DNA of 34,129 nucleotides from Synergistaceae bacterium. Lineage in GTDB: Bacteria > Synergistota > Synergistia > Synergistales > Aminobacteriaceae. The translations under genes were made by a program, and so were the position numbers. The DNA is taken from assembly GCA_031274425.1 (NCBI GenBank), contig JAISQE010000120.1:1-34129 (forward strand), given 5' to 3'. Under the pieces are notes generated by a model. That model had not been told where the DNA came from. It did not search any database and saw only the letters and a program-made list of their open reading frames with translations. Below, piece by piece: positions 33,163-34,129 of the stretch (the stretch's first letter is position 1; the number at the start of each line of letters is the position of its first letter).

Positions 33163-33751
33163 AAACATTTCGGCGCTTCTCGACGCGCGGGAAGAGCGAT
33201 GGCGTCGGCGTCTCGCATTATCAGAGGGAACCCTCTCGGAGGGAACCCTCTCAGAGGGCCCCCTCTCGGCGGACCCCCTCTCGGAGGGTGGGGCGCTGCT
33301 CACGATGACGCTGAACCTGCCCGGCCCGGACAAGGGGTTGCCGCGGTGGCTGGAGTTTTACGGCGCGGTCCGCGCCGACCTCCAACGGACTCTGAGGGAC
33401 GAGGGGTTCGATTTTTTCCATGTTCCCGATGTTCCCCATTTTTTTCATAAATTCGGGCAATTGAGCGCCGCCGGGCCGGAGGATCATTTTCTCTTTCGCG
33501 GCCTTGCCTCCGGCGAAGAACTCAAACGGAGGGCGGCGGATTTCGAGGAGCGCCATCCGGGCGGCCGCCTGGTGGACCTGGACGTGATGGTCCGGGGAGA
33601 GCCCATCGGCCGGGAAGCCCTGGGCCTGCCCCCCCGTCCCTGCTTTTGCTGCCCCAGGCCGGCCCGAGAATGCGCGGGCTCGGCGCGCCACCCCCTGAAC
33701 GAGGTTCTGGAGGCGGCCGAGCGCATTCTGGAGGCCGCGCTTTCTTTATGA
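33143..33751 (+). CDS. citX: CitX, apo-citrate lyase prosthetic group transferase
   Basis: This enzyme transfers the phosphoribosyl-dephospho-CoA arm to CitD. The order of motifs fits: DAREERWRRR, MTLNLPGPDKG, RHPGGRLVDLDVMV-like text, then LPPRPCFCCPRPARECAG with clustered cysteines and HPLNEVLEA. There is no ATG at the front; TTG at 33125 or 33143, or ATT at 33167, must start it, and I prefer 33143 with low certainty. Between the first helix and the first strand a 75-bp array adds LSEGT-type repeats, and a 9-bp duplication (33419-33436) adds HVPDVP further on. The function call is firm; the start is not. Confidence 0.85.
   Translation: MLESLELNISALLDAREERWRRRLALSEGTLSEGTLSEGPLSADPLSEGGALLTMTLNLPGPDKGLPRWLEFYGAVRADLQRTLRDEGFDFFHVPDVPHFFHKFGQLSAAGPEDHFLFRGLASGEELKRRAADFEERHPGGRLVDLDVMVRGEPIGREALGLPPRPCFCCPRPARECAGSARHPLNEVLEAAERILEAALSL
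33218..33292 (+). repeat. 15-bp tandem repeat (5 units) inside citX
   Basis: Units of the type CTCTCGGAGGGAACC encode LSEGT, LSEGT, LSEGP, LSADP and LSEGG. They are placed in a loop before the first conserved strand. Confidence 0.93.
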
Positions 33752-33769
33752 TATTTCTATAACATTTTT

Positions 33770-34129
33770 ATGATAAAAGACGCGGCGGGGCTCGCCGTCC
33801 GGTCGCTTCTCCTGGAGGCGTCGCTGGCTCCCAAGCCTGGATTGGTGACCCCTTACGACAACGGATCCCATAAGGACATGAACTTCAAAACCTTTGTGGA
33901 CAGCGCTCTGGCCCTGTTCCCCTGTTTCGCGGAGTGCGCCGCCGCGGGAAGGGCTTTCGCCCGCCGCCCGCCGGAAGAAACCCTGCCATCCCTAAGAGAG
34001 GCGGGGCGGGATGGGGAAAAGGCCATGTACCGCGCCACGGGCGGGGTCAACACGCACAAGGGCGCGATCTACCTGCTGGGGTTCCTGTGCGCCGCCGTGG
34101 GGCGTTTCCAGGCGACGGATTTATCCCCA
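33770..34129 (+). CDS. citG: CitG, triphosphoribosyl-dephospho-CoA synthase (partial)
   Basis: The first 120 residues of CitG are present, open at the window edge. The enzyme makes the precursor of the citrate lyase prosthetic group from ATP and dephospho-CoA. Recognisable are LLLEASLAPKPGLVTPYDNG, HKDMNF and ATGGVNTHKGAIY, the family's most conserved stretch. The start is the ATG 18 bases after the citX stop; no clear ribosome binding site is visible. The ending lies beyond 34129. Confidence 0.93.
   Translation, partial: MIKDAAGLAVRSLLLEASLAPKPGLVTPYDNGSHKDMNFKTFVDSALALFPCFAECAAAGRAFARRPPEETLPSLREAGRDGEKAMYRATGGVNTHKGAIYLLGFLCAAVGRFQATDLSP

Overview
The window reads as a GC-rich chromosomal segment of an anaerobic, flagellated, diderm-type bacterium that lives on organic and amino acids. 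The evidence is a flagellin with FlaG, a LIV-type ABC importer, a tripartite tricarboxylate transporter, ATP-independent citrate cleavage by citrate lyase, two EtfAB pairs each beside an FAD dehydrogenase, and a YgeY-like M20 hydrolase. This gene mix recalls Synergistota, but that is inference; no rRNA or other taxonomic marker is present.

Layout. 1-1100: a frameshifted ParD antitoxin remnant, copies of a GC-rich stem-loop repeat, and flaG. 1107-4949: a giant 1280-residue flagellin on the minus strand, with a near-consensus sigma70-type promoter about 370 bases upstream. 5468-6133: a solitary HicB antitoxin running tail-to-tail into a truncated alanine racemase remnant. 6178-7386: an M20 hydrolase. 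7558-19641: a long minus-strand gene train read as two LivK-like binding proteins, livH, livM, livG, livF, an FGGY kinase, etfB, etfA, a GlcD-like FAD dehydrogenase and an AraC regulator. This looks like uptake, phosphorylation and flavin-based oxidation of one unidentified carbon source. 19811-22718: a short-chain epimerase with a frameshifted start, a MIF-like tautomerase followed by a good terminator, and an FAD oxidase. 23080-24911: a divergent second etfBA pair. 25081-end: a citrate fermentation locus. citDEF (minus) diverges from gntR, tctCBA, citC, citX and citG (plus) around a 43-bp palindrome that holds two mutually overlapping promoters.

The most unusual feature is not a gene. Short tandem repeats, each with its own sequence, sit at gene ends, in interdomain linkers and just upstream of ribosome binding sites. 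The unit is exactly 15 bp at eight places: six coding arrays, where it adds pentapeptide repeats to unrelated metabolic enzymes, and two non-coding ones. Other arrays have 5-, 7-, 9-, 12-, 13- and 18-bp units. A separate GC-rich stem-loop family (about 60-77 bp) is scattered at operon ends, and a roughly 114-bp segment with inverted ends sits in frame inside citC. Together these suggest a genome that duplicates very short segments at a high rate and tolerates them at gene edges.
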